A DNA stretch of 64,000 bases from CAYQNU01 sp964419055 (GTDB taxonomy: Bacteria; Bacteroidota; Bacteroidia; Flavobacteriales_D; Parvicellaceae), in the NCBI GenBank assembly GCA_964419055.1, contig CAYQNU010000005.1:148742-212741 (forward strand), in the 5' to 3' direction. A program made the translations under genes and the position numbers. The notes under the pieces were generated by a model, which was given only the letters and a program-made list of their open reading frames with translations, had not been told where the DNA came from and did no database searches. The first letter of the stretch is position 1. Every line of letters begins with the position of its first letter. Of this stretch, positions 34,701 to 43,346 are shown one piece after another.

Positions 34701-34728
34701 CAAAATTACTAAATTAAGTTCTTTTCAA
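34701..34728 (-). promoter_or_regulatory. Promoter TTG-N17-TAATTTTG, near-leaderless
   Basis: On the minus strand TTG (34728-34726), 17 bases, then TAATTTTG (34708-34701). Both boxes and the spacing fit the Bacteroidota consensus. The ATG at 34693 lies 7 bases past the box, so transcription would start at or near the start codon. Confidence 0.7.
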
Positions 34729-34759
34729 TGTATTTTATTGTGAAATGTAAAAACAATAA

Positions 34760-34793
34760 AAATCCCATAACAAACTGTGTTGTTATGGGATTT
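34760..34793 (-). terminator. Rho-independent terminator of the DUF5686-S41 operon
   Basis: AAATCCCATAACAA and TTGTTATGGGATTT form a perfect 14-pair stem with a six-base loop, followed on the minus strand by a T-rich stretch (TTATTGTTTTT). It lies 26 bases past the stop at 34820, at the end of the minus-strand operon. Confidence 0.85.
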
Positions 34794-34819
34794 ACACGCA
34801 TAATATTTTCCTTTAGCTC

Positions 34820-35866
34820 TTAAATATGTTTTGATTTGAATTTGTTTCCAACCTTATTCCAATTTTCAATAACTGAGTTTCGCTCATTGTTGAAGGTTTC
34901 ATTATTTGTATTATAAATAGGAATGCTTTTGTTATAGTCATTAACCGCTTTATTAAAGGAGTTGACAGCTTCTTCGGTTCGGTCTTTTTTAGCTAATCCT
35001 TCAAATGTTTTTTGACTTTTTTCAAAATGTTCTTTTTTCAAAAAGAAATCAATAATAATGGGAACACTTTTTTCACATTCTTTAATGTAGAAGTTTAACA
35101 CTTGTTTACAAGCTTCCTTTAAACTATTGTCACCATCAAAAGCTTCAACTTTGTTCAATTTTTCTAAACCTTCTTTAGCCGTGGCAATCAATGAATTTTT
35201 ATTTTGTTCAATAGCGTTTAAATCGATTCTGTTCACAGCATCTAACAAATAAGCTTCTTGTTTGAAGCTTTTGAAAAATATTAAAAACACTTGATTGTAG
35301 TTTTCCCACATTCTATCTGCTTGGATTAGCTTTTTAGTTAATTTTTGTTCTTCACCTTCTACAATAGTAATATTATGCTTTTTAGCAAATTCAGTAAACT
35401 TAACATTCAATCCATCTGAAGCTTCTTTTTGTTTTTCTCCCGCTTTGTCCAAAACAGCCAAATACGCCTCCATTGCATCATAGGATTCTTCTGCCACAGC
35501 TTCTAAATCGACAACTTTTGCATAGTCATTATTTAATACATCTAGATTCAATTGTAAATATTCCAAAACGGCATCACGATAAGTTGCATCTTCTTTATAT
35601 GCTGGCATACCCTTCAATTTTGTTATAGCTGCACGATATTCATTTATTAAATCGGTTCTGCTTTTATCAATTTTTTTTGCACTTTTATCCTGAGCTACTG
35701 AACTGGTGTAACTCCACATCTTTTTACTGATTTCAGTGTAGATTATTTGAATGGAATTTAAATAAGCAACTGGATCAGAAGTTGATTGAGCGGTTACCGA
35801 AATACCACCAGCTTTAAATAAGACTAAGAAAATGGTTAACGACCAATAAAAATTTACTTTTTTCAT
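34820..35866 (-). CDS. Secreted helical protein (resembles LIC11966-family surface proteins)
   Basis: A 348-residue protein with a signal peptide (residues ~1-26, ending SVTAQ). The rest is almost entirely alpha-helical and rich in Lys, Glu and Asn. Segments such as MWSYTSSVAQDKSAKKIDKS and MPAYKEDATYRDAVLEYLQL resemble the LIC11966 group of surface proteins, but I am only moderately sure. It starts 12 bases after the S41 protease stop and is followed by the operon terminator. Given its neighbours it probably sits in or near the outer membrane. Confidence 0.6.
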   Translation of the reverse strand: MKKVNFYWSLTIFLVLFKAGGISVTAQSTSDPVAYLNSIQIIYTEISKKMWSYTSSVAQDKSAKKIDKSRTDLINEYRAAITKLKGMPAYKEDATYRDAVLEYLQLNLDVLNNDYAKVVDLEAVAEESYDAMEAYLAVLDKAGEKQKEASDGLNVKFTEFAKKHNITIVEGEEQKLTKKLIQADRMWENYNQVFLIFFKSFKQEAYLLDAVNRIDLNAIEQNKNSLIATAKEGLEKLNKVEAFDGDNSLKEACKQVLNFYIKECEKSVPIIIDFFLKKEHFEKSQKTFEGLAKKDRTEEAVNSFNKAVNDYNKSIPIYNTNNETFNNERNSVIENWNKVGNKFKSKHI

Positions 35867-35878
35867 TTTATTTATTAT

Positions 35879-37984
35879 TTATTTTTTATTAAGAATTTGA
35901 ATATAATCAATTAAAATATGACACGATTCAACTATTTGAATATCAGTGGCAATACTGTTTTTTATACTTTCATTAGTTAATTTATAATCTTCATTTCCCA
36001 TTTCCAGAAGACTACTATCGTATTTGTGGTTCGTAACGTTAATTTTATTGGAATGGTAAGAGGACAATTCATATAAATTGACAATATCATTCGATTGTTT
36101 TGTGTAGAATTGTTGAAAATCACTTACGGTCAACTTCAAGGTTACTTCCTTTTCTTCATCAGCAATTTTCTTTTCGACTATTTTTTTTGAAGCCACGTAA
36201 ATAGAATCTTTACTTAAACGTTGTGAACTTAATTCATTCAATTCAGCAATGGGTAACGAAGATTGGGCAATAAAATTTACTTTCTTGACAATCGAATCGT
36301 TTTTAAACGCATTTTTATAGTCACTTTCCTGTGGCATATAGGAATCCCAAACATCAACCAAAGTAATATCTGGAACAACACCTTTATTTTGATGAGAATT
36401 TTCTTTAATTCGATAAAGTTTTCCATTCGTAACTTTTACAAAACCTGTTTGCTCTGTATTGTCCAAAACGGGCACTACTACTTGGCTTGTTCCTTTGCCA
36501 AAAGTTGTATTACCTATAATAATCGCTCTATTGTAATCTTGCAAAGCTGCTGCTAAAAATTCAGATGCAGAAGCACTCACTCCATTAACCATTACAGCTA
36601 ATGGTCCGGAATAGGCAACTCCTCTGTTCATATCTTTATATAAAAATGGGGGAGTGTCTTTACCTATACCAACAGCTAATGGACCAATATCAATGAAGAT
36701 ACCAATAAAATTGATGGCTTCATATAATGATCCACCACCGTTATATCTCAAATCTAAACACAAACCATCAATACCATTCATATTCAGTTTCAATATTTCC
36801 TTTGCAACATCATTTGCACAGCCAGCTTCTTCATATCCTTCCCATTGTGTATAGAAAGAAGGGATAGAGATATAACCTATTTTTTTGTCTGAAACTTCTA
36901 ATACAAAACTCTTTATAACATTATCTTCAACGAGTTCTTTTTCTTTAGGCAATACAATGGAAACAAGTTTACCACTTTGTTTGCGAACTTCTAATTCAAT
37001 TTGGGAGACATCATTAGCGAATAATTGTTTTTCTATTTCATAAATGGAAGTGCATTCTAAACTTATTTCTTTTTCATTAATTTTTATAGATATCACCTTG
37101 TCTTTAGGGTGTAGCATACTCGATTTCCAAGCAGTGCTTCCAGGAGTTACAGAATACAAAACAATTTCACCATTATTATTTTCTGTAAATTCTACACCAT
37201 AACTATAGTTTTCTTTTGATAAGGATTGTTCAAATAAATTGTTTTCAGACATACTGAAATAACTGGTGTGAGGATCATATGAAGTGGCCAATGCGTCTAA
37301 AAAGGTATCCCAAACATAGGCTTTAAAGGCTTCTTTATCTTTTGAAATAAAGGAAGATAGTTTACATTTTTCTCTTGAAATAACTGTTTTGGTTATGGTG
37401 TTTATGTAATAATTTGTTGAATCTTCCTTTAATTTACCATCCGTAGAATAGGCGTCAAATACGGCATAAAGCACATCATAACCAATAATTTTTTCCCATC
37501 TACTCACCAAATCTTTAATACTAGCAGCTCTAGGTGTTGGCAAACCTCCAAACCTAACTGAGTTATGTCCATCTAACAATTTAGTCAGATTAATTTTGTT
37601 AAGAATAGAATCTGCTCGAACTATTTTATCGTAATAGAGATTACTGGTTAGATTAACAAATTCACACGCTCCATTTAAATCATCAAATAAAGTAGCTTTA
37701 TATTGTTCCAATTGTTGTAATTCAACTGATGTAAAATATTTTTTTCGAGGGTCAATGTATTCAATGAAATTGTCGAAAATATAGGAAGAAAAATCGGCAT
37801 TTTTTTCTTTAGGAGCAATATGAATACTTTCGATTTTTGAAATTACAGATTTTGCGTAGTCACAATTGGCAAATGTTTTTTTATGAAAAACAAAAAGGCT
37901 TATCGTAAGAAAAAAATAGGATATTTTAGATGAAAGTGATATAGTGCCAAATTTAATTCTGCGAAAATAACATATTATTTTCAA
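35879..37984 (-). CDS. S41 family C-terminal processing (tail-specific) protease
   Basis: A 701-residue exported serine protease. An N-terminal hydrophobic signal (about 20-40, ending FANC) precedes a ~200-residue helical Prc-like domain, then a PDZ domain (about 240-330). The S41 core has DLRYNGGGSLYEAIN, the catalytic serine in NGVSASASEF (likely Ser472) and the lysine in TFGKGTSQ (Lys497). The 25-residue Ser-Lys spacing matches E. coli Prc. No in-frame ATG exists in the first ~130 codons, so the start is probably TTG at 37984. It shares a probable operon with the DUF5686 gene upstream and the helical surface protein downstream. Confidence 0.88.
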   Translation of the reverse strand: MKIICYFRRIKFGTISLSSKISYFFLTISLFVFHKKTFANCDYAKSVISKIESIHIAPKEKNADFSSYIFDNFIEYIDPRKKYFTSVELQQLEQYKATLFDDLNGACEFVNLTSNLYYDKIVRADSILNKINLTKLLDGHNSVRFGGLPTPRAASIKDLVSRWEKIIGYDVLYAVFDAYSTDGKLKEDSTNYYINTITKTVISREKCKLSSFISKDKEAFKAYVWDTFLDALATSYDPHTSYFSMSENNLFEQSLSKENYSYGVEFTENNNGEIVLYSVTPGSTAWKSSMLHPKDKVISIKINEKEISLECTSIYEIEKQLFANDVSQIELEVRKQSGKLVSIVLPKEKELVEDNVIKSFVLEVSDKKIGYISIPSFYTQWEGYEEAGCANDVAKEILKLNMNGIDGLCLDLRYNGGGSLYEAINFIGIFIDIGPLAVGIGKDTPPFLYKDMNRGVAYSGPLAVMVNGVSASASEFLAAALQDYNRAIIIGNTTFGKGTSQVVVPVLDNTEQTGFVKVTNGKLYRIKENSHQNKGVVPDITLVDVWDSYMPQESDYKNAFKNDSIVKKVNFIAQSSLPIAELNELSSQRLSKDSIYVASKKIVEKKIADEEKEVTLKLTVSDFQQFYTKQSNDIVNLYELSSYHSNKINVTNHKYDSSLLEMGNEDYKLTNESIKNSIATDIQIVESCHILIDYIQILNKK

Positions 37985-38026
37985 TTTTCCAAAACTCTGA
38001 AATGGCTTTCGAATGAATAAAACAAT

Positions 38027-38428
38027 TTATTTTCTATAAAAGCTTTTCAATTTACTATGCCAAAGTAACATTCCAACAGGATAATAAGATAAAAATAAGT
38101 AAATAATAAACCAACTTAAGTCTGATTGCATTGAAGTGTATATTAGCCCAATTAATAAATATAACAGGCTTACAACTGTATTCATTAAATACATTTTTTT
38201 TGTGTATTGAATTTTATTCGGGTACAATTCTGTGTAATAATTGTTTAATAAGGCAAATATAATTACCACTGGAATAGAGAATAAAAAAGAAAAGAGCATA
38301 TATAATGCGGATAGTATCAAAAGATCAAGATCGAATTTACCTTCAAAAATAGCAAAAAATAAACTATTTAATAGACTTCCTGTAATTATTGTAACCAACC
38401 ATAAACCAACAATTTGTTTATTATCCAT
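38027..38428 (-). CDS. Hypothetical small membrane protein, four helices
   Basis: A 133-residue protein with four predicted transmembrane helices (about residues 5-25, 32-58, 78-97 and 102-122) and a short basic C-terminus. No family recognised. It lies 16 bases after the DUF5686 gene stop and 42 bases before the S41 protease start, in a same-strand group of four genes. It may assist the neighbouring envelope proteins; that is inference from position. Confidence 0.6.
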   Translation of the reverse strand: MDNKQIVGLWLVTIITGSLLNSLFFAIFEGKFDLDLLILSALYMLFSFLFSIPVVIIFALLNNYYTELYPNKIQYTKKMYLMNTVVSLLYLLIGLIYTSMQSDLSWFIIYLFLSYYPVGMLLWHSKLKSFYRK

Positions 38429-38443
38429 ATACCTTGTTGCTTT

Positions 38444-40957
38444 TTAAAACCCCCAACTGTTGTCTCTTAGATTATAACGATTAAAGGCTATTTTTACTCT
38501 AGGTTGAATGTTGGAAAAACTGGAAGTAGCTTCCACAAAATATACTCCAATTCTGTAGCGTGCTCGCTGTGCTTTAAAACTTCTTTCAATGCCTGCAAAA
38601 TATTCAAAATATTGATAATTGTATTGCGGAATAAGTAAATAGCTTGCCCCAACCACAGCATGTAACCCTGTTTTATTAAACAATGGAATGAGGTTGGTTA
38701 ATGCCCCATTAAAGTGATGGATGTAATTAATTCTAAGGTATTCATCACTAACAGCCAACGTGGTATCTTGAATTTGCATCGATTGTAATAAAGAGGCAAA
38801 AAAGTATTTATCCCCTCGTGGGAAAATCACATTATCTACATATCTCAAATCGGTTGTATTTATGAATCTTCCTGCACGCATATCATAAGATGATGTGCCT
38901 AATGTACCTACTTTTATATCTTGCTTAATATCAAATGCAATAAAATCAAAATCGATTTCACTCCCTAAAAAATTAGGAATGCCTTTTTCATAAAAAATAG
39001 TAAAAGTAGGCCATTTACTTCCTAAAATTATTTTTCTTTTGGGCTCAGTCATGTATTTCTGAAAGGGAGTAAAGGACAGTCCAATATTTAATATGGCTGA
39101 TTTATATCTAGTAAAACTAAGCGGTTGATTTTGACCATCAAACCAGTCCTCCGTAACTTGTCCAAATTCATATACATCGATAGGCAATCGGTCAACATAA
39201 CGCAAATTGGCACTAGCAAAGAGTCCGTTCACTAATTCTCTGGATGTAAATACATTGATCCTATTTTCTTCAATCCAATTGGAACGAAGAAACAAATTTG
39301 ATAAAGCATCATTGGTTGAAATAGTATTAAACAACCTACCAACCCAAATGCCCACCATTCCCGAATGCATTGGGTCGTAACGGTAACGTATTGAAAAATT
39401 TCCTTTTACATCTTGGTTTCTAAGCCCCATATTTACACTTGTGCTGGTGTATAGATATTTTTCACTTTTCCATTTTTTAAAATAAGAAACCGATGGTCCA
39501 ACTCTTAACCCCCCAATTTCAAATGGATCTAACATTCCTGCAATAGAGGATATATACAATGTTTTTTTAAGTTTTCTATTGGTAAAATCAAAACCATCCC
39601 AAAAAGCATCCAATAGCGTTACTTTATTGAATACGGAATCTATTGAATCCAAGTATTTATCGGAAGTTTGGTAGGCCGTAATACTGTCTTTGATGCGTTG
39701 GAATTTTTGTTCTTCTAATGAAAGGGGGAGAGGTCTAATTTTGGTCCAATAACTGGAATCTTTGTCATAAGCATCTTGTGTAGTAACCACAATTTCGTTT
39801 TTAAAAAAGCGTTTATCAAACTCAGGGTTGATGCTATAGTTAGAATAATTCACTTCGGTATTTCCAGTAAATAAACTTTTACCTCCTTTAGAAGTATAAT
39901 CAAAAACTTGATTCTTGAGTACAATTATTGAATCTTGAATAAATTCATATTCTTGCTTGATTTTGAAAGAATTGAGTATTAATAACCCCTCATTTCCCAA
40001 TTCAAGGTCAACTTTCATGATACTGAATGCTTCATCCAATACCCAAATATACCCTTCCCATGAAGCGTTTCCTTTTTTTCGAGGAGTGACGGCAATTTTG
40101 TATAAAAATTTCCCATTTAACATGGTTGTTTCCTCCAATTTAAATTTATAGGTCAAAATTGAAGTGAGGTGCAAGGGGGAAACAACGGGTATTTCATTTA
40201 ATTTATCCAGAGACATTAAATTGTCGTAGAAGTTAAAATCTGCTTCAGAGGTGTTTGTGTAGAAAAGTCCTTGAGCACTACCGTATTTTTTATATCCTTC
40301 ACGCACTTCTTTAACCTCATTGGGTAATTGAAAGTGACGTTTCATTTGAACTTCAACCATATTCATGCTACCAGCAATTTTGGCTGTTTCAACATCTCTT
40401 TGTTTTTTCTCGGCATCAAAAACATCGCCTTCCTCTTCACTTTTTTTCTTTTGTTCCTCGGCTTCTTGCTCTCTTTTTTTCTTTTCCTTTTCCGAAATGA
40501 TTTCTTTAGCTTTTATGTAAACATCACAGGTAGAAGACTCAAATTGTTTGTACCATTTTTGTTTGTGATCTATTGCTTTTTGAATGATTTCGTAGGCTGG
40601 ATCGCGTCTTTTTGAGTTTACAATAATTTCATTAAGTTCTCCTTCGTCCATTACCATCCAAACGTTTTTGGTTAAATTTTCTCGATCATTAATGATTACT
40701 TTTATTTCTTGTCTTTGATAACCTATGGTACTAAAAATGATATCGTACACACCAGGGTCGTTAAATTTTAAATAATAGCGTCCTTTAGAATCTGCAGAAG
40801 TTCCAGTCCCCAAATTTTTTACATAAACATTGGTAAAGGGAATAGCATTGTTGGTTTCGTCAAATACATAACCACTCAACGATTGAGCGCTGGCACCAAA
40901 CGTAAAGAAAACACCTAATAAAAGTGAAAAATAATAATATGAAAAACGATAATTCAT
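38444..40957 (-). CDS. DUF5686 and carboxypeptidase-regulatory-like outer-membrane protein
   Basis: An 837-residue protein. Signal peptide (residues ~1-24), then a CarboxypepD_reg-like domain (SLSGYVFDETNNAIPFTNVY, DSKGRYYLKFNDPGVYDIIF; about 25-105), then a basic/acidic coiled-coil-like stretch (~150-180, KEKKKREQEAEEQKKKSEEE). DUF5686 follows, with YKIAVTPRKKGNASWEGYIW in its middle. The last ~350 residues alternate in a beta-barrel-like pattern with aromatic ends, ending YNLRDNSWGF, so it is likely an outer-membrane barrel. Function is unknown for the family. It heads the operon that ends at the terminator at 34760-34793. Confidence 0.88.
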   Translation of the reverse strand: MNYRFSYYYFSLLLGVFFTFGASAQSLSGYVFDETNNAIPFTNVYVKNLGTGTSADSKGRYYLKFNDPGVYDIIFSTIGYQRQEIKVIINDRENLTKNVWMVMDEGELNEIIVNSKRRDPAYEIIQKAIDHKQKWYKQFESSTCDVYIKAKEIISEKEKKKREQEAEEQKKKSEEEGDVFDAEKKQRDVETAKIAGSMNMVEVQMKRHFQLPNEVKEVREGYKKYGSAQGLFYTNTSEADFNFYDNLMSLDKLNEIPVVSPLHLTSILTYKFKLEETTMLNGKFLYKIAVTPRKKGNASWEGYIWVLDEAFSIMKVDLELGNEGLLILNSFKIKQEYEFIQDSIIVLKNQVFDYTSKGGKSLFTGNTEVNYSNYSINPEFDKRFFKNEIVVTTQDAYDKDSSYWTKIRPLPLSLEEQKFQRIKDSITAYQTSDKYLDSIDSVFNKVTLLDAFWDGFDFTNRKLKKTLYISSIAGMLDPFEIGGLRVGPSVSYFKKWKSEKYLYTSTSVNMGLRNQDVKGNFSIRYRYDPMHSGMVGIWVGRLFNTISTNDALSNLFLRSNWIEENRINVFTSRELVNGLFASANLRYVDRLPIDVYEFGQVTEDWFDGQNQPLSFTRYKSAILNIGLSFTPFQKYMTEPKRKIILGSKWPTFTIFYEKGIPNFLGSEIDFDFIAFDIKQDIKVGTLGTSSYDMRAGRFINTTDLRYVDNVIFPRGDKYFFASLLQSMQIQDTTLAVSDEYLRINYIHHFNGALTNLIPLFNKTGLHAVVGASYLLIPQYNYQYFEYFAGIERSFKAQRARYRIGVYFVEATSSFSNIQPRVKIAFNRYNLRDNSWGF

Positions 40958-41164
40958 TAACGTAAAACAAAATTAGTACTTAAAAGTTACACCTCTTGAT
41001 AAATTAATTATGAAGGGACAAAAAAGGGGATAAATAAACTTATTTAACATATTTTCTAAGAATAAAGTACAACCTAAAAGGTGCTCGATAAAATAATCAA
41101 GAGCAACCATTATTTATTCTGCTTATTTATTTCGTTCTTTGTAGTTCTATTTTTAGTCAGATAT

Positions 41165-42370
41165 ATGAAACCTTCATCAAAAAAGCCTATAATTACCAAA
41201 AAAACCATATCCGAAGAACCTATCAGTTATGTTCAAAAACCTAAAATAAAAAAGGAAGAAAAAATTGATGTAGCTCGATTGGTAAAAAAAGCCATACCCT
41301 TAAGTGATGAGGGGAATCAAGGTAGATTATTTCAGGATTTGAAAATAGATGAACGTTTTAAAGCTAACATTCTTAAAAAGAAATTGGTAGCTATGACCGA
41401 AATTCAAGAGCGTACCTATGATGCTATTTTTGAAGGTAGAGATGTGTTGGGTATTGATCAAACAGGTACGGGTAAAACGGCCGCATATTTAATTCCTTTG
41501 ATTCAACATATGTTAAAGGCGCCTACTTCAACATCCGTTTTGGTGATGGTTCCTACACGTGAATTGGCTCAGCAAGTTGAGCTTGAATTCAGAAGTATGA
41601 CTAAAGATTTAAAATTATTTGCCACTTCTTACGTTGGAGGTATTGATAAAAAAAGAGACATTAAAAAATTGAATCGTTCTTATCACTTGGTGGCAGCCAC
41701 TCCTGGTCGTTTGTTGGATATGCAACGTAAGCAAGATGTGAATATTAAGAAGTTCTCGGTTCTAGTTTTTGATGAGTTTGACAGAATGTTGGACATGGGC
41801 TTTATGAAAGAAGTGGAGCAAATTAAAGAATTGATGACGCATCGTACACAAACGTTGATGTTTTCTGCTACCAAAGATAAAACTCAACGAATGGGGATTA
41901 ATGAATTGTTGTCAAATCCAATAGAAGTGCAGGTTACTCAAGGTGATATTACAGCCGATCATATTGAGCAAGATATCATTAGAATTGGTCAGAAAGATGA
42001 TAAAATGGGAATTTTGATGAATATTCTTAAAAAGAAAGATTGTACAAAAACGCTCATATTTGTGGAGTCGAGATTGCAAGCTGATCAATTAGCTTTTCGG
42101 TTGGCTTCCAACAATTTTAAAGCAGAATCCTTACATGGTGAAATCGCACAAAAAGACCGTAAAAGTATATTGTTAGCTTTTAAAACGGGAGTGATAACGA
42201 TACTTGTTGCTACAGATGTAGCTGCAAGGGGAATAGATGTTGCTGATGTAACGCACGTGATTAATTATCAAGTGCCTCGTTCATATGCCAATTATATTCA
42301 CAGAATTGGTAGAACCGGTAGAGCAGGTAAAATGGGTCATGCTTTTACTTTTGTACCGGATACCTATTAA
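41165..42370 (+). CDS. DEAD-box RNA helicase-like protein with DEFD in motif II
   Basis: A ~401-residue helicase core. Seen: Q-motif region EIQERTYDAI, motif I DQTGTGKTAAYL, PTRELAQQV (Ia), ATPGRLLD (Ib), VFDEFDRMLDMGFM (motif II, DEFD instead of DEAD), MFSATKD (III), ATDVAARGIDVADV (V) and YIHRIGRTGRAG (VI). The first ATG is at 41165. An in-frame GTG at 41081 would add 28 residues including a hydrophobic stretch (HYLFCLFISFFVVLFLVRY) that would anchor the helicase in the membrane, which is unusual; I prefer the ATG but cannot exclude the longer form. The N-terminal ~60 residues are basic and disordered-looking. It is convergent with the sprF-like gene. Confidence 0.85.
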   Translation: MKPSSKKPIITKKTISEEPISYVQKPKIKKEEKIDVARLVKKAIPLSDEGNQGRLFQDLKIDERFKANILKKKLVAMTEIQERTYDAIFEGRDVLGIDQTGTGKTAAYLIPLIQHMLKAPTSTSVLVMVPTRELAQQVELEFRSMTKDLKLFATSYVGGIDKKRDIKKLNRSYHLVAATPGRLLDMQRKQDVNIKKFSVLVFDEFDRMLDMGFMKEVEQIKELMTHRTQTLMFSATKDKTQRMGINELLSNPIEVQVTQGDITADHIEQDIIRIGQKDDKMGILMNILKKKDCTKTLIFVESRLQADQLAFRLASNNFKAESLHGEIAQKDRKSILLAFKTGVITILVATDVAARGIDVADVTHVINYQVPRSYANYIHRIGRTGRAGKMGHAFTFVPDTY

Positions 42371-42382
42371 AAGATTATTGAA

Positions 42383-43324
42383 TTAGAATTTTTCACTAGC
42401 CTTTTTAGGTGTACCATCTTCCTCCATCATGGCTTTATTTTTCTTTTCAATACTAAATCGTAAGAAAAATTCGTGTGATCCACCTGTTCTGCTAGCTGCA
42501 CCATTTCTAGTTAACTCATAAGCATAATGCAATTGTAATGGCTTTAATAATTGCATACCTAAGTTTATAATTAATCCGCCTTGTTGACGCACACCCATAC
42601 CAACAAAGTATTTTTTGTCAATTTTTACATTTCCAAAAATATCAAATTGATAAGATGCATTGGTTCTTCGAATTAATGCTGTTGGCACAAATTCAAGGTT
42701 TTCATCTGCCGATATAAAATGGTAATCAGCATAAAGATTAAAATGAGTGGTGTAATCATATGAACCCACAATTTGTTGAATGGGTAATTGGTAGGAAGGA
42801 GATAATAATTGTGGAATAGAAAATCCTACATTGAAATTATTACGGTGGTATAACGCCCCAAATTGTATATCAAAGACAGTTCCACTAAAGGATGGAGCTG
42901 CCAATAATTCATCGGTATAATCATCCGCTTGTATTTCTGAAAAATTAATTCCCGTTTGAATCATTCCTGCACTTAGCCCAAAACGCAGATTTGAAACTTT
43001 ATCCAATTTAATTTGATAAGCATATTGTAACCGGGCATCAATATTTTGAACAAAAGACATTTTATCATAAATGACCACTGCTCCTAAACCCATTTTATCG
43101 TTTAACTGTGTTTGCCCCGTTAACCAGGCTGTAGAAGGTGCTCCGACATAAGATGCCCATTGTTCGCGATAGCCTAATGAAAAATCAGTGCTTTTTGAGA
43201 AACCAACTTCGGCAGGATTAATCATCACTTTATTCAGCTGATAAACCGAACTTAAAGGAATTTGTTGAGCCCTAACACCAAAAGCGATGGAAGTTAAAAT
43301 GCTTATTACTATGTATTTTTTCAT
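42383..43324 (-). CDS. PorP/SprF family type IX secretion outer-membrane protein
   Basis: A 313-residue protein with a signal peptide (~1-19). PorP/SprF-family features are clear: SVYQLNKVMINPAEVGFS, LGYREQWASYVGAP, TGQTQLNDKMGLGAVVIYDK, then beta-barrel strands to the C-terminus. These proteins help export and attach type IX cargo with gliding-type C-terminal domains; SprF does so for the adhesin SprB in Flavobacterium johnsoniae. Its gene lies 22 bases after the HYR adhesin gene, so it is the likely dedicated partner for that adhesin. Confidence 0.9.
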   Translation of the reverse strand: MKKYIVISILTSIAFGVRAQQIPLSSVYQLNKVMINPAEVGFSKSTDFSLGYREQWASYVGAPSTAWLTGQTQLNDKMGLGAVVIYDKMSFVQNIDARLQYAYQIKLDKVSNLRFGLSAGMIQTGINFSEIQADDYTDELLAAPSFSGTVFDIQFGALYHRNNFNVGFSIPQLLSPSYQLPIQQIVGSYDYTTHFNLYADYHFISADENLEFVPTALIRRTNASYQFDIFGNVKIDKKYFVGMGVRQQGGLIINLGMQLLKPLQLHYAYELTRNGAASRTGGSHEFFLRFSIEKKNKAMMEEDGTPKKASEKF

Positions 43325-43346
43325 AACGTGTTCTTACTTTTGGAGA

